NCBI RefSeq assembly: GCF_005239095.1
Contig: NZ_SZUA01000002.1
Span: 868,001-932,000 of the forward strand
Reading direction: 5' to 3'
DNA from: Luteimonas gilva
Lineage (GTDB): Bacteria; Pseudomonadota; Gammaproteobacteria; Xanthomonadales; Xanthomonadaceae
Length of the DNA stretch: 64,000 nucleotides
Notes under the pieces: generated by a model
Told to the model about the DNA's origin: nothing
The model's input: only the letters and a program-made list of their open reading frames with translations
Databases searched by the model: none
Made by a program: the position numbers and the translations under genes
Shown: piece after piece, positions 24,018-33,059 of the stretch
Numbering within the stretch: position 1 is the first letter of the stretch
Layout of the letters: each line of letters opens with the position of its first letter

Positions 24018-25625
24018 CTACGAAGCGGGCAGGCCGCGGATCAGGTCCGCCGCGCGTTCGGCGATCATGATCGTCGGCGCATTGGTGTTGCCGCCGATCA
24101 GATTCGGCATCACCGAGGCGTCGACCACGCGCAAGCCCTCGACGCCGCGCACGCGCAGCTGCGGATCGACCACCGACGCATCGTCGCCGCCCATCCGGCA
24201 GGTGCCGATCGGGTGATACACGGTTTCCGCTTTGGCGCGGACGAAGTCGGCCAGTTCGGCATCGCTCAGATCGCTGCGGGCCGGGAAGATCGGCGTGCCG
24301 CGATACGGGTCGAAGGCCTTCTGCGCGAAGATTTCCCGCGACAGCTTGGCGCATTCGACCATCATCTTCAGATCGAAGCCTTCGGCGTCGCTCAGGTAAT
24401 TCGCTTCGATCCGCGCCTTGGTCGCCGGGTCGGCGCCGTTCAAGCGGATCCGGCCGCGACTGCGCGGACGCAGGAAACAAGCGTGCAGGGTGTAGCCGTC
24501 GCCGGACAGACGGCGGCGGCCGTGGTCGTCGAGCATCGCCGGAACGAAGTGGAACTGGACGTCGGCGCGTTCGTCCGGCGCGTAGCGCGAACGCACGAAG
24601 CCGCCGGCTTCGGCGATATTGCTGCTGCCCGGCCCGCGGCGGCCGCGCAGGTAGTAGTTGAAGGCGATGACCGCATCGCTGACCCGATCGTAGCTGACCG
24701 GTTGCGTGCTGTGCTGCAGGGTGCAGATGTCCAGATGGTCCTGCAGGTTGGCGCCCACGCCAGGCGCGTCGACCGCGACGTCGATGCCGTGCTCGCGCAA
24801 TTCGGCCGCCGGGCCGATGCCGGACAGCATCAGCAACTGCGGCGAATTGATCGCACCGCCGCTGAGCAGCACTTCGCGCTCGGCGCGGACCTCGGTTTCG
24901 CGGCCCTCGTGGCCGAAGACGGCGCCGACCGCGCGTCCGTTTTCGATCAGGATGCGCCGCGCCAGCGCGCCGGTGCGGATGTGCAGGTTGGGCCGCGGCT
25001 TGGCCGGATCCAAATAAGCGACCGCGGCCGAGCAGCGCGCGCCGTCGCGCTGGGTGACTTGGTAGAAACCCACGCCTTGCTGTTGCGGGCCGTTGAAATC
25101 CCCGTTTTGCGCGAAACCGGTTTCGCGGCCGGCGGCGACGAAGACGTGCGAGAGCGGATTGGTGTAGCGCAGATCGGAAACGGTCAGCGGGCCGTCGCCG
25201 CCGTGCAGCGCGTCGCCACCGCGGCGGTTGCCTTCGCTGCGCTTGAAGTAGGGCAGCACGTTCGCCCAATCCCAATCGGCGGCGCCCTGCGAGGCCCAGT
25301 CGTCGTAGTCGCCCGGCACGCCGCGGATGTAGCACATCGCGTTGATCGAACTGGAGCCGCCGAGCACCTTGCCGCGCGGCCACCACAGCATGCGGTGGTC
25401 CAATTGCGGCTCGGGCGCGGTGTCGTAGTTCCAGTTGACGCCTTTCTGGCCGACCAATTTGGCCAGGCCCGCGGGCATGTGGATGAAGGGGTGCCAATCG
25501 CGCGGGCCGGCTTCGAGCAGCAGAACCTTGGTCGCCGGATTTTCGGACAGGCGGTTGGCGAGCACGCAGCCGGCCGAACCCGCGCCGATGATGATGTAGT
25601 CGTAACGCTGGGCAGGATCGGGCAT
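24018..25625 (-). CDS. GMC family FAD oxidoreductase (choline dehydrogenase-like)
   Basis: A 535-residue flavoenzyme. It opens with the FAD-binding motif IIIGAGSAGCVLANRL (residues ~11-26), followed by the GMC signature WWPRGKVLGGSSSINAMCY. Near the C-terminus it has YHPIGTCRMGGDD with the conserved catalytic His, and NLIGGNTNAPTIMIAERAA. It oxidises a primary alcohol such as choline or an aliphatic or sugar alcohol; BetA is the closest named relative, but no betaine aldehyde dehydrogenase or betI gene is nearby, so the substrate is open. The start at 25625 agrees with the family; no strong ribosome-binding site is visible. Confidence 0.85.
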   Translation of the reverse strand: MPDPAQRYDYIIIGAGSAGCVLANRLSENPATKVLLLEAGPRDWHPFIHMPAGLAKLVGQKGVNWNYDTAPEPQLDHRMLWWPRGKVLGGSSSINAMCYIRGVPGDYDDWASQGAADWDWANVLPYFKRSEGNRRGGDALHGGDGPLTVSDLRYTNPLSHVFVAAGRETGFAQNGDFNGPQQQGVGFYQVTQRDGARCSAAVAYLDPAKPRPNLHIRTGALARRILIENGRAVGAVFGHEGRETEVRAEREVLLSGGAINSPQLLMLSGIGPAAELREHGIDVAVDAPGVGANLQDHLDICTLQHSTQPVSYDRVSDAVIAFNYYLRGRRGPGSSNIAEAGGFVRSRYAPDERADVQFHFVPAMLDDHGRRRLSGDGYTLHACFLRPRSRGRIRLNGADPATKARIEANYLSDAEGFDLKMMVECAKLSREIFAQKAFDPYRGTPIFPARSDLSDAELADFVRAKAETVYHPIGTCRMGGDDASVVDPQLRVRGVEGLRVVDASVMPNLIGGNTNAPTIMIAERAADLIRGLPAS

Positions 25626-25745
25626 CGGCGGAAGGTAGGCGGCGCGGTTAGAGCATATGCTCGGCCATCCGCAATGCGTGCGGTGGCGCGCAGACAACGC
25701 ATCGGCTAACGTGCCGCGGACCCGCCAGGAGCGTCGCGCGCGATC

Positions 25746-27095
25746 GTGAACAGCCCGTCCCCCGCCAACCGCCTGGACCGCCTCCGCTCCGCTTTCGCCG
25801 AATCGCCGCCCCTGTGGTGGGCGATGCTGTATTTCTTCTGCCTGTTGACCGGCTACTACATCCTGCGGCCGGTGCGCGAGGCGATGGGCGCTTCGCGCGA
25901 TGCGGCGACGGTGTTCCCGCCCTGGATGATCGATTGGTTCGCCTCGCACGGCGTGGCGCTGGACCAGTTCATGCTGCAGGCGCTGTTCACCGGCACCTTC
26001 ATCGTCATGCTGCTGCTGCAACCGGTGTACGGCGCTCTGGTCAGCCGCTATCCGCGGCGCGTGTTCCTGCCGGTGGTCTACGGTTTCTTCATCGCCTGCC
26101 TGGTCGGGTTCTATTTCGCCTTCCGCGTCGAATTGCCGGGGCGCGGCATGGTCTTCTTCATCTGGCTGACCGTCTTCAACCTGTTCGCGGTGGCGGTGTT
26201 CTGGAGCTTCATGGCCGACGTGTTCAACAACGTCGAGGCCAAGCGGGTGTACGGCTACATCGGTGCGGGCGGTACGATCGGCGCATTCCTGGGTCCGATC
26301 CTGACCCGGAACCTGGTCGAACGGGTCGGCATCGCGAATCTGTTGCTGGTATCGGCGGTGCTGCTGAGCTTGTGCATCGTCTGCATCCTGCGCCTGCGGC
26401 TGTGGGCGGTCGCGCGCGAACAAGAGCGCGGGCGCAAAAGCGGCGAAGTGCCGATGGGCGGCCACGTGCTGGCCGGCCTGAAGCTGATCGCGCAGGAGCC
26501 GTTGCTGCGCGCCTTGGCGTTGCTGACTTTCTTCGGCGTCGGCGTGGGTACGCTGCTCTACAATGAGCAGGCGGCGATCGTGAAGAAGTTCTACGACACC
26601 GCGGAGGCGAGCACGGCGTTCTATTCGGGCATCGATTTGGCGGTGAACGGGCTGACCCTGGTAATCCAGCTGCTGCTGACCCGCTTTCTGTTGTCGCGCT
26701 ACGGGATCGGTCCGGTGCTGCTGATCCCGGCGCTGGCGATCCTGTTCGGTTTCTGCGCGTTGGCCGCTTCGCCGTTGCCGATGCTGGTCGCGGTGGTGCA
26801 AGTGGTCACCCGCGCCAGCGAATTCTCGTTGGCCAAGCCGGCGCGCGAGACGATCTACACCCGGGTCGGCCGCGAATGGCGCTACAAGGCCGCCACGGCG
26901 ATCGACACGGTGATCTACCGCGGAGGCGACGTGAGCTTCGCCTGGATCCACAAGGCGCTGTCGGCGTTCGGATCCAGCGCGGTATTCCTGGCCGGCGTCG
27001 GCGTGGCGCTGGGCATGAGCTTCGGCGCATGGCGTGTGGTCCGGGCGCAACGCGCGCTGCCGGACGAGGTCCAGCCCGAAGGCGCCAAATCGTGA
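25746..27095 (+). CDS. MFS-like transporter of the NTP/NDP-exchange type
   Basis: A 449-residue inner-membrane protein with about 12 hydrophobic segments. It starts with a motif typical of a group of MFS-like proteins related to ATP/ADP translocases: LTGYYILRPVREAMG (residues ~35-50), then SFMADVFNNVEAKRVYGYI and GAGGTIGAFLGPILTR. KPARETIYTRVGREWRYKA and YRGGD near the C-terminus match the same group. Free-living Xanthomonadaceae carry such proteins although they are not nucleotide parasites, so the substrate is unknown. A metallophosphoesterase gene follows 61 bases downstream. Confidence 0.7.
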   Translation: MNSPSPANRLDRLRSAFAESPPLWWAMLYFFCLLTGYYILRPVREAMGASRDAATVFPPWMIDWFASHGVALDQFMLQALFTGTFIVMLLLQPVYGALVSRYPRRVFLPVVYGFFIACLVGFYFAFRVELPGRGMVFFIWLTVFNLFAVAVFWSFMADVFNNVEAKRVYGYIGAGGTIGAFLGPILTRNLVERVGIANLLLVSAVLLSLCIVCILRLRLWAVAREQERGRKSGEVPMGGHVLAGLKLIAQEPLLRALALLTFFGVGVGTLLYNEQAAIVKKFYDTAEASTAFYSGIDLAVNGLTLVIQLLLTRFLLSRYGIGPVLLIPALAILFGFCALAASPLPMLVAVVQVVTRASEFSLAKPARETIYTRVGREWRYKAATAIDTVIYRGGDVSFAWIHKALSAFGSSAVFLAGVGVALGMSFGAWRVVRAQRALPDEVQPEGAKS

Positions 27096-27156
27096 CGGCC
27101 GCGATTCAGCGGAGAACTGCTTTCCTAGAGTCATGGCTGAAGGCAGACGCTGACGG

Positions 27157-28038
27157 ATGAAGTGGTGGACGCGGACCCAAGGCCGGCGGCGCGCGCTGCA
27201 GTGGACGGTGCGCGGCTCGGCGCTGCTGATTCTGGCCGGGCTGCTATGGGGATTCGTTTGGGAGCCCGGCAGGCTGGTCGAACGCGATTACGCGATCGCG
27301 TTGCCGCACTGGCCCGTGCAATGCGACGGGCTGCGCTTGGACGTGGTGTCCGACACCCACACCGGCTCGCCGCACAACGGCGTCGACAATCTCGACCGCA
27401 TCGTCCAGCGCCTGACCGCCAGCGATTCGCAGGCGGTGCTGATGGCCGGCGATTACGTGATCCTTCGTGTGTTCATGGGCACTTATGTGCCTGCCGAGAA
27501 ATTCGCCTCGCACTTGCGGCCGCTCACCGCGCGCAAGCCGGTGTATGCGGTGCTCGGCAACCACGATTGGTGGAAGGACGGCGCCAAAGTGCGGCGCGCG
27601 CTGGAATCGGCCGGGGTGATCGTGCTGGAGAACCAAGCTGCTGAGATTCGCTTGAGCGGATGCACATTCTGGATAGCCGGCCTGGGTGACTTTTGGGAAG
27701 GCCATCCGAACATCGGCGCGACCTTCGCAGCCGTCGACGACGCCGCGCCCGTGGTCGCGCTGACCCACAATCCGGATCTGTTTCCGCGGATTCCGGCGCG
27801 CGCAGCGCTGACCGTCGCCGGGCATACGCACGGCGGCCAAGTGCGATTGCCGTTCATCGGTACGCCGGTGGTGCCGGCGCGGCAACGTTACGTGAGCGGA
27901 ACGATCGTCGAAAACGGCAAAACGTTGTTCGTCTCGCCCGGCATAGGCACCAGCATCCTGCCGGTGCGCTTCGGCGTGCCGCCGGAGATTTCGCGGCTGA
28001 CGTTGCGCAGCGCCCGCGCGGACGATTCGCAGCCATGA
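27157..28038 (+). CDS. Membrane-anchored metallophosphoesterase (YkuE-like)
   Basis: A 293-residue calcineurin-like phosphoesterase with an N-terminal membrane helix (SALLILAGLLWGFVWEPG). The metal-binding motifs are in order: DVVSDTHTGSPHN (about residues 63-75), AGDYV (~96), LGNHDWW (~132), LTHNPD (~205) and VAGHTHGGQVRLP (~222). YkuE-type proteins are placed outside the membrane and act on phosphate esters including UDP-lipid precursors. The ORF overlaps the next gene by four bases (ATGA), so translation is coupled with the DUF922 gene. Confidence 0.85.
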   Translation: MKWWTRTQGRRRALQWTVRGSALLILAGLLWGFVWEPGRLVERDYAIALPHWPVQCDGLRLDVVSDTHTGSPHNGVDNLDRIVQRLTASDSQAVLMAGDYVILRVFMGTYVPAEKFASHLRPLTARKPVYAVLGNHDWWKDGAKVRRALESAGVIVLENQAAEIRLSGCTFWIAGLGDFWEGHPNIGATFAAVDDAAPVVALTHNPDLFPRIPARAALTVAGHTHGGQVRLPFIGTPVVPARQRYVSGTIVENGKTLFVSPGIGTSILPVRFGVPPEISRLTLRSARADDSQP

Positions 28039-28610
28039 ACTTCCATCGCTGCGCCGGCGCGATGGCGGGCTGGTTGCTCTTCGCCACGGTGGCCGCGGCG
28101 GCGGAGCCGCAGCTGATCGTCGAAGAGTCCACGGTCTACTATCCGGTCTACGGCCGGGACCGCGAGCAGTTGATGGTCTCCTTGCGCGTTCCGGGCGGGG
28201 GCGGGAGCGCGCATGGCCTGACCCGTTCGGAATTCCGGCTGGAAACCGAATTCGTGCAGGACAGGAATCGCTGCATCGTGCGACGGCTGGCCATCCGCTT
28301 GAACGTGCGCATCGATCTGCCGCGCTGGGACGACGCTTCGCCGATACCCGCCGATCTGCGCGACGACTGGCGCATCATCAGCGAACGCACCGCACGCCAC
28401 GAGGGCCTGCATCGCCGGAACGCGCTGGATGCGGTCGAAGACCTGCGCGCGGCATTGCGGCGCCGTCCGCCCGATACCGCCTGCGCCGATCTGACCAAGG
28501 CCATCCGCCGCGAAACCAACCGCGTCCGCGCGCGCTGGCAATTGCGCGACAGCCTGCTCGACCAGCGCGACGTGCTGCGGCTGCCGGCACGGCCTGCGCG
28601 GCGGCGCTGA
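28035..28610 (+). CDS. DUF922 predicted secreted Zn-dependent protease
   Basis: A 191-residue exported protein: signal peptide residues 1-23 (GAMAGWLLFATVAAAAEP) and a mature DUF922-like domain with YYPVYGRDREQLMVSL and the motif HEGLH at about residue 123 (RHEGLHRRNAL), which fits the H-E-x-x-H zinc protease signature. An Arg-rich C-terminus follows. The ATG at 28035 overlaps the stop of the phosphoesterase gene, giving coupled translation. No substrate is known for this family; the operon context suggests envelope maintenance. Confidence 0.72.
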   Translation: MNFHRCAGAMAGWLLFATVAAAAEPQLIVEESTVYYPVYGRDREQLMVSLRVPGGGGSAHGLTRSEFRLETEFVQDRNRCIVRRLAIRLNVRIDLPRWDDASPIPADLRDDWRIISERTARHEGLHRRNALDAVEDLRAALRRRPPDTACADLTKAIRRETNRVRARWQLRDSLLDQRDVLRLPARPARRR

Positions 28611-28652
28611 AGCGCGGTAGGATCGGCGCCACCGAATCGCCGAGGGGACGCC

Positions 28653-29006
28653 ATGCAGACGATCGCGCAAGTCCTGACCGCCGTGGTCGCCCTGCTGCAC
28701 CTGTATTTCCTGGTGCTGGAGATGTTCCTGTGGACCCGGCCGCTGGGCTTGAAGGTGTTCGGGCAATCGCTGGAGAAAGCGCAGCAATCGAAAGTGCTGG
28801 CCGCGAACCAAGGCCTGTACAACGGCTTCCTGGCGGCGGGCCTGGTCTATGGCCTGGCGACCGGATTTCGCGAGTTCTGCCTGTTTTTTCTGGCTTGCGT
28901 AGTAGCCGCGGGGCTGTACGGTGCGGCGACGGTTAGCCGCAAGATCCTGTTCGTGCAGGCCTTGCCGGCGGCGTTGGCGATCGCGGCTTGGCTGGCGATT
29001 CGCTGA
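28653..29006 (+). CDS. DUF1304 family membrane protein
   Basis: A 117-residue protein with four predicted membrane helices (residues ~5-27, 50-68, 72-92, 97-115). It has the family-typical block HLYFLVLEMFLWTRPLG near the N-terminus and NQGLYNGFLAAGL near residue 52. The function of DUF1304 proteins is unknown. The gene follows the DUF922 gene by 42 bases and ends the four-gene run that begins with the transporter. GAGGGGACGCC precedes the ATG. Confidence 0.82.
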   Translation: MQTIAQVLTAVVALLHLYFLVLEMFLWTRPLGLKVFGQSLEKAQQSKVLAANQGLYNGFLAAGLVYGLATGFREFCLFFLACVVAAGLYGAATVSRKILFVQALPAALAIAAWLAIR

Positions 29007-29010
29007 TCTT

Positions 29011-29084
29011 GCTTGTGTAGAGCGGAGCTTGCTCCGCTGCTTATGCTTTTCGTAGGAGCGGCTTTAGCCGCTCCTACGAAAAGC
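29011..29084. repeat. Composite repeat: half of family B plus a full palindrome
   Basis: A single family B arm (29011-29040, the same 30 bases as the left arm at 23878) stands next to a perfect 40-base palindrome (29045-29084) whose halves start GCTTTTCGTAGGAGCGGCT. The palindrome shares the GGAGCGGCTTTAGCC core of family A. This looks like a recombined or partly deleted element. Confidence 0.8.
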
Positions 29085-29116
29085 AGAGCCAGTCCCGCTT
29101 TACGAAGCGGCGGCCG

Positions 29117-29584
29117 CTAGGCTCGGGGCGACAGCCACATCGAAATGCGCGCCCGGAATACGACCTGATCGCCGGGATCGGTGACGGTGACGTCGACAGG
29201 CCATTCGTAGCCCTGATCGGATTCGACGAGCCGCTGCGCCGGCAGCGCCGTGGCGCACATCTTGCCGACCGCCTTCTTGACGTATTCGACGGTCATGCCT
29301 TTCGGGATCCAGCGCATCGAAGCCGGCAGGCTGGCGTCGGTCATCAACCCCGCGGTCAACTCGGCCAGGTTGCACAGCGCGATCGCGTGCACCGTGCCGA
29401 TGTGGTTGGTGACCTTGCGCCGGTGCCGGATCGTGGCCACGCAGCGGTTCGGTTCCAGCGTTTCGATCCGCGGCGAAATGCTGGCGAAGTAGGGCGCTTT
29501 CAGGCAGACGGCGCGCGAGAACAGCCAGTGGCCGGCGGGCCAGCGGGTGATGCGCTGGTACTGGGCAAGCACGGAAGCGGCCAT
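29117..29584 (-). CDS. DUF4442 hotdog-fold thioesterase-like protein
   Basis: A 155-residue cytoplasmic protein of the hotdog superfamily. The DUF4442-type block HRRKVTNHIGTVHAIALCNL (about residues 54-73) with AELTAGLMTD following corresponds to the active-site helix of acyl-CoA thioesterase-like folds. It likely hydrolyses or binds acyl-thioesters, which fits its place next to fadE on the same strand; a 112-base gap with a palindromic repeat separates them. The substrate is unknown. Confidence 0.75.
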   Translation of the reverse strand: MAASVLAQYQRITRWPAGHWLFSRAVCLKAPYFASISPRIETLEPNRCVATIRHRRKVTNHIGTVHAIALCNLAELTAGLMTDASLPASMRWIPKGMTVEYVKKAVGKMCATALPAQRLVESDQGYEWPVDVTVTDPGDQVVFRARISMWLSPRA

Positions 29585-29613
29585 GCCGGGTTCCTCGTCG
29601 GGTTCTCGATGAT

Positions 29614-29677
29614 TTGTGGGAGGGCTTCAGCCCCGACGCTTTGACTGAAAAGCGTCGGGGCTGAAGCCTCTCCCACA
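29614..29677. repeat. REP-like palindromic repeat (family A variant)
   Basis: TTGTGGGAGGGCTTCAGCCC... (from 29614) pairs with its near-complement ending at 29677 around a short spacer. The core AGGGCTTCAGCCCCGACGC differs from the common family A core, GGAGCGGCTTTAGCCGCGAG. It lies between the fadE and DUF4442 genes. Confidence 0.85.
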
Positions 29678-29696
29678 AGAGCTCAGCCGCTACGGC

Positions 29697-32171
29697 TCAG
29701 GCCGCCGCGCGCGATGCCTGCACGCCGTGCAGCGAACGGTAGCCCGCCGAGCGCAGTTCTTCCGGATCGAAATCGTCGACCATGATCGCGTCGAGGGTGA
29801 TCTTGCGCAGTTCTTCCAGTTGGATGCGCTCTTCGGCGGTGATCCAGCCTTCCTTCACGCCTTCGTCGAGCTGCGCGTCGAATTCCAGCGCTTCGATGTC
29901 GCTGTTCTTCAGCGCCTTGAGGAATTTGCGCTCGACCGGTTCGGCCAGGATCACCTTCGACAGATAGCTGTTGATGCGGCCGGCCGGGTTGTTGGCGCAA
30001 GGCGTCAGGAACACGCCGTCGGCCAGGCGGTCGCGCGCATCGCACGGCGTCATCAGCAGCGCGGCGGCGCGGTGGCCCAGGCGGTCGCTCGGCGCCTGCG
30101 CGCGGCGACCCCAGGGGAAGATAAGCAACCACAGCAGCCAGCCGACCGGGCGGATCGGGAAGTTGCGCAACGCGCCGGACAACGCGGTTTCGATCTTGTT
30201 GATCGAATCGTGGAAGGCCCAGGCCAACAGCGGCTGATCGCCGGCCGGGTTGCCTTCGTCCTGGTAGCGCTTGAGCATCGCGCTGGCGATGTACAGATGG
30301 CTCAGCACGTCGCCCAAGCGGCCCGACAGCGATTCCTTGAACTTCAGCTTGCCGCCGAGCAGCAGCATCGACGTGTCGGACATCACCGACAGGCAAGCGG
30401 AATAGCGGTTGAGCTTGCGGTAGAAACGGCGCGTGTAGTCGTCGCCGGGCGCCGAGCCGATCTTGGCGCCGGTCAGGCCGAACCACCAGCTGCGCACTGC
30501 GTTGGAGATCGCATAGCCGATGTGGCCGAACAGCGCGGTGTCGAATTCGTCGACGCGCTGCTTCGCGTCCGGCAGCTGCGCCGCTTTCATTTCCTTCATC
30601 ACCCACGGATGGCACAGGATCGCGCCCTGGCCGAAGATCATCAGGCTGCGGGTCATGATGTTGGCGCCTTCCACCGTGATCATGATCGGCGTGGCCTGCC
30701 AGCTGCGCCCGGCGTAGTTGCGCGGGCCGAGGATGATGCCCTTGCCGCCGTGGATGTCCATCACGTCGCGCGAGACTTCGCGGCCCATCTCGGTGCAGTG
30801 GTATTTGGCGATGGTCGACGGCACGGCCGGATTCTCGCCGCGCGCCACGGCCGCGGCGGTGGCTTGCGACAGCGCGCTGGTCGCGTAGGCCTTGCCGGCG
30901 ATGCGCGCCAGCGCTTCTTCCACGCCTTCGAAGCGGCCCACCGACAAGCCGAACTGCTTGCGGATGCGCGCGTAGGCGCCCGACACGACCGCGCCGAGCT
31001 TGGCGCCGCCGCTGGCGGTGGAGGGCAGGGTGATCGAGCGGCCGATCGACAGGCATTCCATCAGCATCTGCCAGCCGCGGCCGGCATAGTCTTCGCCGCC
31101 GATCAGCTGCGACAGCGGCACGAACACGTCCTTGCCGTGGATCGGGCCGTTCTGGAACGGCGTATTGAGCGGGAAATGGCGGCGGCCGATCTCCAGCCCC
31201 GGCGTGTCGTGCGGCACCAGCGCCAGCGAGATGCCGATGTCCTTCTTGTCGCCGAGCAGGCCGTCCGGATCGTACATGCGGAACGCGACGCCGATCAGCG
31301 TCGCCACCGGCGCGAGGGTGATGTAACGCTTATTGAGCGTCAGCTTGATGCCGAGCACGCGCGCGCCGTTCCATTCGCCCTGGCAGACGATGCCGTAATC
31401 GGGAATGGAGGTCGCATCGGAACCGGCGAACGGGCCGGTCAGCGCGAAGCAGGGCACTTCGCGGCCGTCGGCCAGACGCGGCAGGTATTGCTGCTTCTGC
31501 TCGTCGGTGCCGTAGTGCATCAGCAGTTCGGCCGGGCCCAGCGAGTTCGGCACGCCGACGGTCGAGCTCACCGTCGAAGAAATCGACGCCAGCTTCTGGA
31601 TGACCTTGTGGTTCATCAGCGCCGAGAAACCCAGGCCGCCGTATTCCTTCGGGATGTTCAGGCCGAAGAATTTGTTGCGCTTGATGAAATCCCACATTTC
31701 CGGCGGCAGGTCGGCGCGGACATGGGTGATGTCCCATTCGTCGACCATCTTGCACAGCTCTTCGCAGGGGCCGTCGAGGAAAGCTTGTTCGTCCGCGCTC
31801 AGTTGCGGCTTGGGCAGCGACAGCAGCTTGTCCCAGTCGGGCTTGCCGGAGAACAGTTCGCCTTCGAAGCCGACTGTGCCCGATTCCAGCGCGGTGCGCT
31901 CGGTATCCGACAGCGGCGGCAGCAGCTTGGTGTAGAACTTCAGCAGCGGCGCGGTGATGTAGGGCTTGCGGATCTGAGGCAGCAGCAGCGGCACCGAGAT
32001 CAACGCGACGACGACCGCAGCGACGATGGTGGCGGTGGTGTTGGCGCCCAACAACCAGCAGGCGACTAATAAGGAAGCGGTCAGCGCCGCCCACACCGCC
32101 AGCCGCAGCCGGTGGTAGGCGGCGAAGGCGCCCGCGAGCAGAAAGGCGAGGAAGGGAATCGCAACGCTCAT
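29697..32171 (-). CDS. fadE: Acyl-CoA dehydrogenase FadE
   Basis: An 824-residue membrane-associated acyl-CoA dehydrogenase that carries out the first step of fatty acid beta-oxidation, forming the trans-2-enoyl-CoA with FAD. It has two N-terminal hydrophobic segments (residues ~3-20 and 25-65), the acyl-CoA dehydrogenase core (~90-510: PKEYGGLGFSALMNH, CFALTGPFAGSD, GGKGIILGPRNY) and a C-terminal DUF1974-like extension. The catalytic region around TVEGANIMTRS matches FadE. The gene faces a TetR gene across 198 bases that hold a palindrome, which suggests repression relieved by acyl-CoA. Confidence 0.92.
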   Translation of the reverse strand: MSVAIPFLAFLLAGAFAAYHRLRLAVWAALTASLLVACWLLGANTTATIVAAVVVALISVPLLLPQIRKPYITAPLLKFYTKLLPPLSDTERTALESGTVGFEGELFSGKPDWDKLLSLPKPQLSADEQAFLDGPCEELCKMVDEWDITHVRADLPPEMWDFIKRNKFFGLNIPKEYGGLGFSALMNHKVIQKLASISSTVSSTVGVPNSLGPAELLMHYGTDEQKQQYLPRLADGREVPCFALTGPFAGSDATSIPDYGIVCQGEWNGARVLGIKLTLNKRYITLAPVATLIGVAFRMYDPDGLLGDKKDIGISLALVPHDTPGLEIGRRHFPLNTPFQNGPIHGKDVFVPLSQLIGGEDYAGRGWQMLMECLSIGRSITLPSTASGGAKLGAVVSGAYARIRKQFGLSVGRFEGVEEALARIAGKAYATSALSQATAAAVARGENPAVPSTIAKYHCTEMGREVSRDVMDIHGGKGIILGPRNYAGRSWQATPIMITVEGANIMTRSLMIFGQGAILCHPWVMKEMKAAQLPDAKQRVDEFDTALFGHIGYAISNAVRSWWFGLTGAKIGSAPGDDYTRRFYRKLNRYSACLSVMSDTSMLLLGGKLKFKESLSGRLGDVLSHLYIASAMLKRYQDEGNPAGDQPLLAWAFHDSINKIETALSGALRNFPIRPVGWLLWLLIFPWGRRAQAPSDRLGHRAAALLMTPCDARDRLADGVFLTPCANNPAGRINSYLSKVILAEPVERKFLKALKNSDIEALEFDAQLDEGVKEGWITAEERIQLEELRKITLDAIMVDDFDPEELRSAGYRSLHGVQASRAAA

Positions 32172-32256
32172 GGCAGTGCTCCGGCGAGCCCGCAGGCTCG
32201 GCTATAAGGTTAGGGCCGAGCGCGTGAAGTGCCGAGGGTCGGCCGTCACGGCTTTA

Positions 32257-32332
32257 CCATACGGGCAAGTATGGATAGTATGCTGGGCAAACGTCAATAC
32301 GGGACAGTAGGGAGTCAGCTCCGGTATTCGAT
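32257..32332. promoter_or_regulatory. Probable TetR operators between fadE and the TetR gene
   Basis: CCATAC-GGGCAA-GTATGG (32257-32274) is a perfect 6-bp palindrome with a six-base centre. A second, GTAT-TCG-ATAC, is at about 32322-32332, and TCGTATGGATAC nearer the TetR start repeats the half-site. Their position in the divergent space fits binding by the adjacent TetR regulator. Assignment to that protein is inference. Confidence 0.55.
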
Positions 32333-32369
32333 ACTTTCCGGGACCTTTTCGTATGGATACACTGCGCCT

Positions 32370-32957
32370 ATGAATCTAGCCGCCGCCAAATCCGAACGCA
32401 GCGGCCGCCTGAGCGCCGACGACTGGGCGCAGGCCGCCCTGGATTTGATTGCGGAACAAGGCGTTGCGGCGGTGGCGGTGGAGCCGCTGGCGCGCCGTTT
32501 GGGCGTCACCAAGGGCAGCTTCTATTGGCATTTCCCCTCGCGCGACGCCTTATTGGTAGCGGCGCTGGAGCGCTGGGAGAAGGTCGAGCAGGAAACCGTG
32601 TTCGGCCAGTTGGAGCCGATCCCCGACCCGCGCCAGCGCCTGCGTTCGCTGTTCCATTTGGTGGCGAACGAGGTCAAATCGCACGTCGTCTACTCCGAGC
32701 TGCTGAAGGCGCTGGATCACCCGGCCGTGCAGCCGGTGATCGGCCGCATCTCCGAACGCCGGCTCGAATACCTCACCGCTTCGTTCCGCCAGGTCGGCCT
32801 GAGCCGAACCGATGCGCGCTACCGCGCGCAATTGCTGTACGCGGCTTACGTCGGTTTCCTGCAGTTGAATCTGCAGCTGCACCAGACCCGGATGCAGCAC
32901 GACGAATTCGAGGCCTACGTCGAACACATGATGGACACGCTGATTCCCAAAGCCTGA
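32370..32957 (+). CDS. TetR/AcrR family transcriptional regulator
   Basis: A 195-residue regulator with an N-terminal TetR helix-turn-helix (residues ~15-60: WAQAALDLIAEQGVAAVAVE, then LGVTKGSFYWHFPSRDALL) and a helical ligand-binding C-terminal domain. The ATG at 32370 is chosen because it starts just before the HTH domain; a longer frame begins inside the palindrome-bearing regulatory region. It is divergent from fadE and most likely represses fadE, with a long-chain acyl-CoA as inducer, as in FadR/PsfA-type circuits; that is inference from position. Confidence 0.88.
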   Translation: MNLAAAKSERSGRLSADDWAQAALDLIAEQGVAAVAVEPLARRLGVTKGSFYWHFPSRDALLVAALERWEKVEQETVFGQLEPIPDPRQRLRSLFHLVANEVKSHVVYSELLKALDHPAVQPVIGRISERRLEYLTASFRQVGLSRTDARYRAQLLYAAYVGFLQLNLQLHQTRMQHDEFEAYVEHMMDTLIPKA

Positions 32958-32969
32958 GCGCATCCGCCG

Positions 32970-33037
32970 GCTTTGTAGAGCGGGGCTTGCTCCGCTCGAA
33001 CCGAAAAGGCAGCGGGGCAAGCCCCGCTCTACAAAGC
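32970..33037. repeat. REP-like palindromic repeat (family B variant)
   Basis: GCTTTGTAGAGCGGGGCTTG... (32970-32996) and its near-perfect complement (33011-33037). It lies between the TetR gene and pckG, and its right end is 22 bases before the pckG start codon, so any promoter for pckG must be upstream of it or overlap it. Confidence 0.85.
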
Positions 33038-33059
33038 AAAGAAACATTCGAGGGATCGT

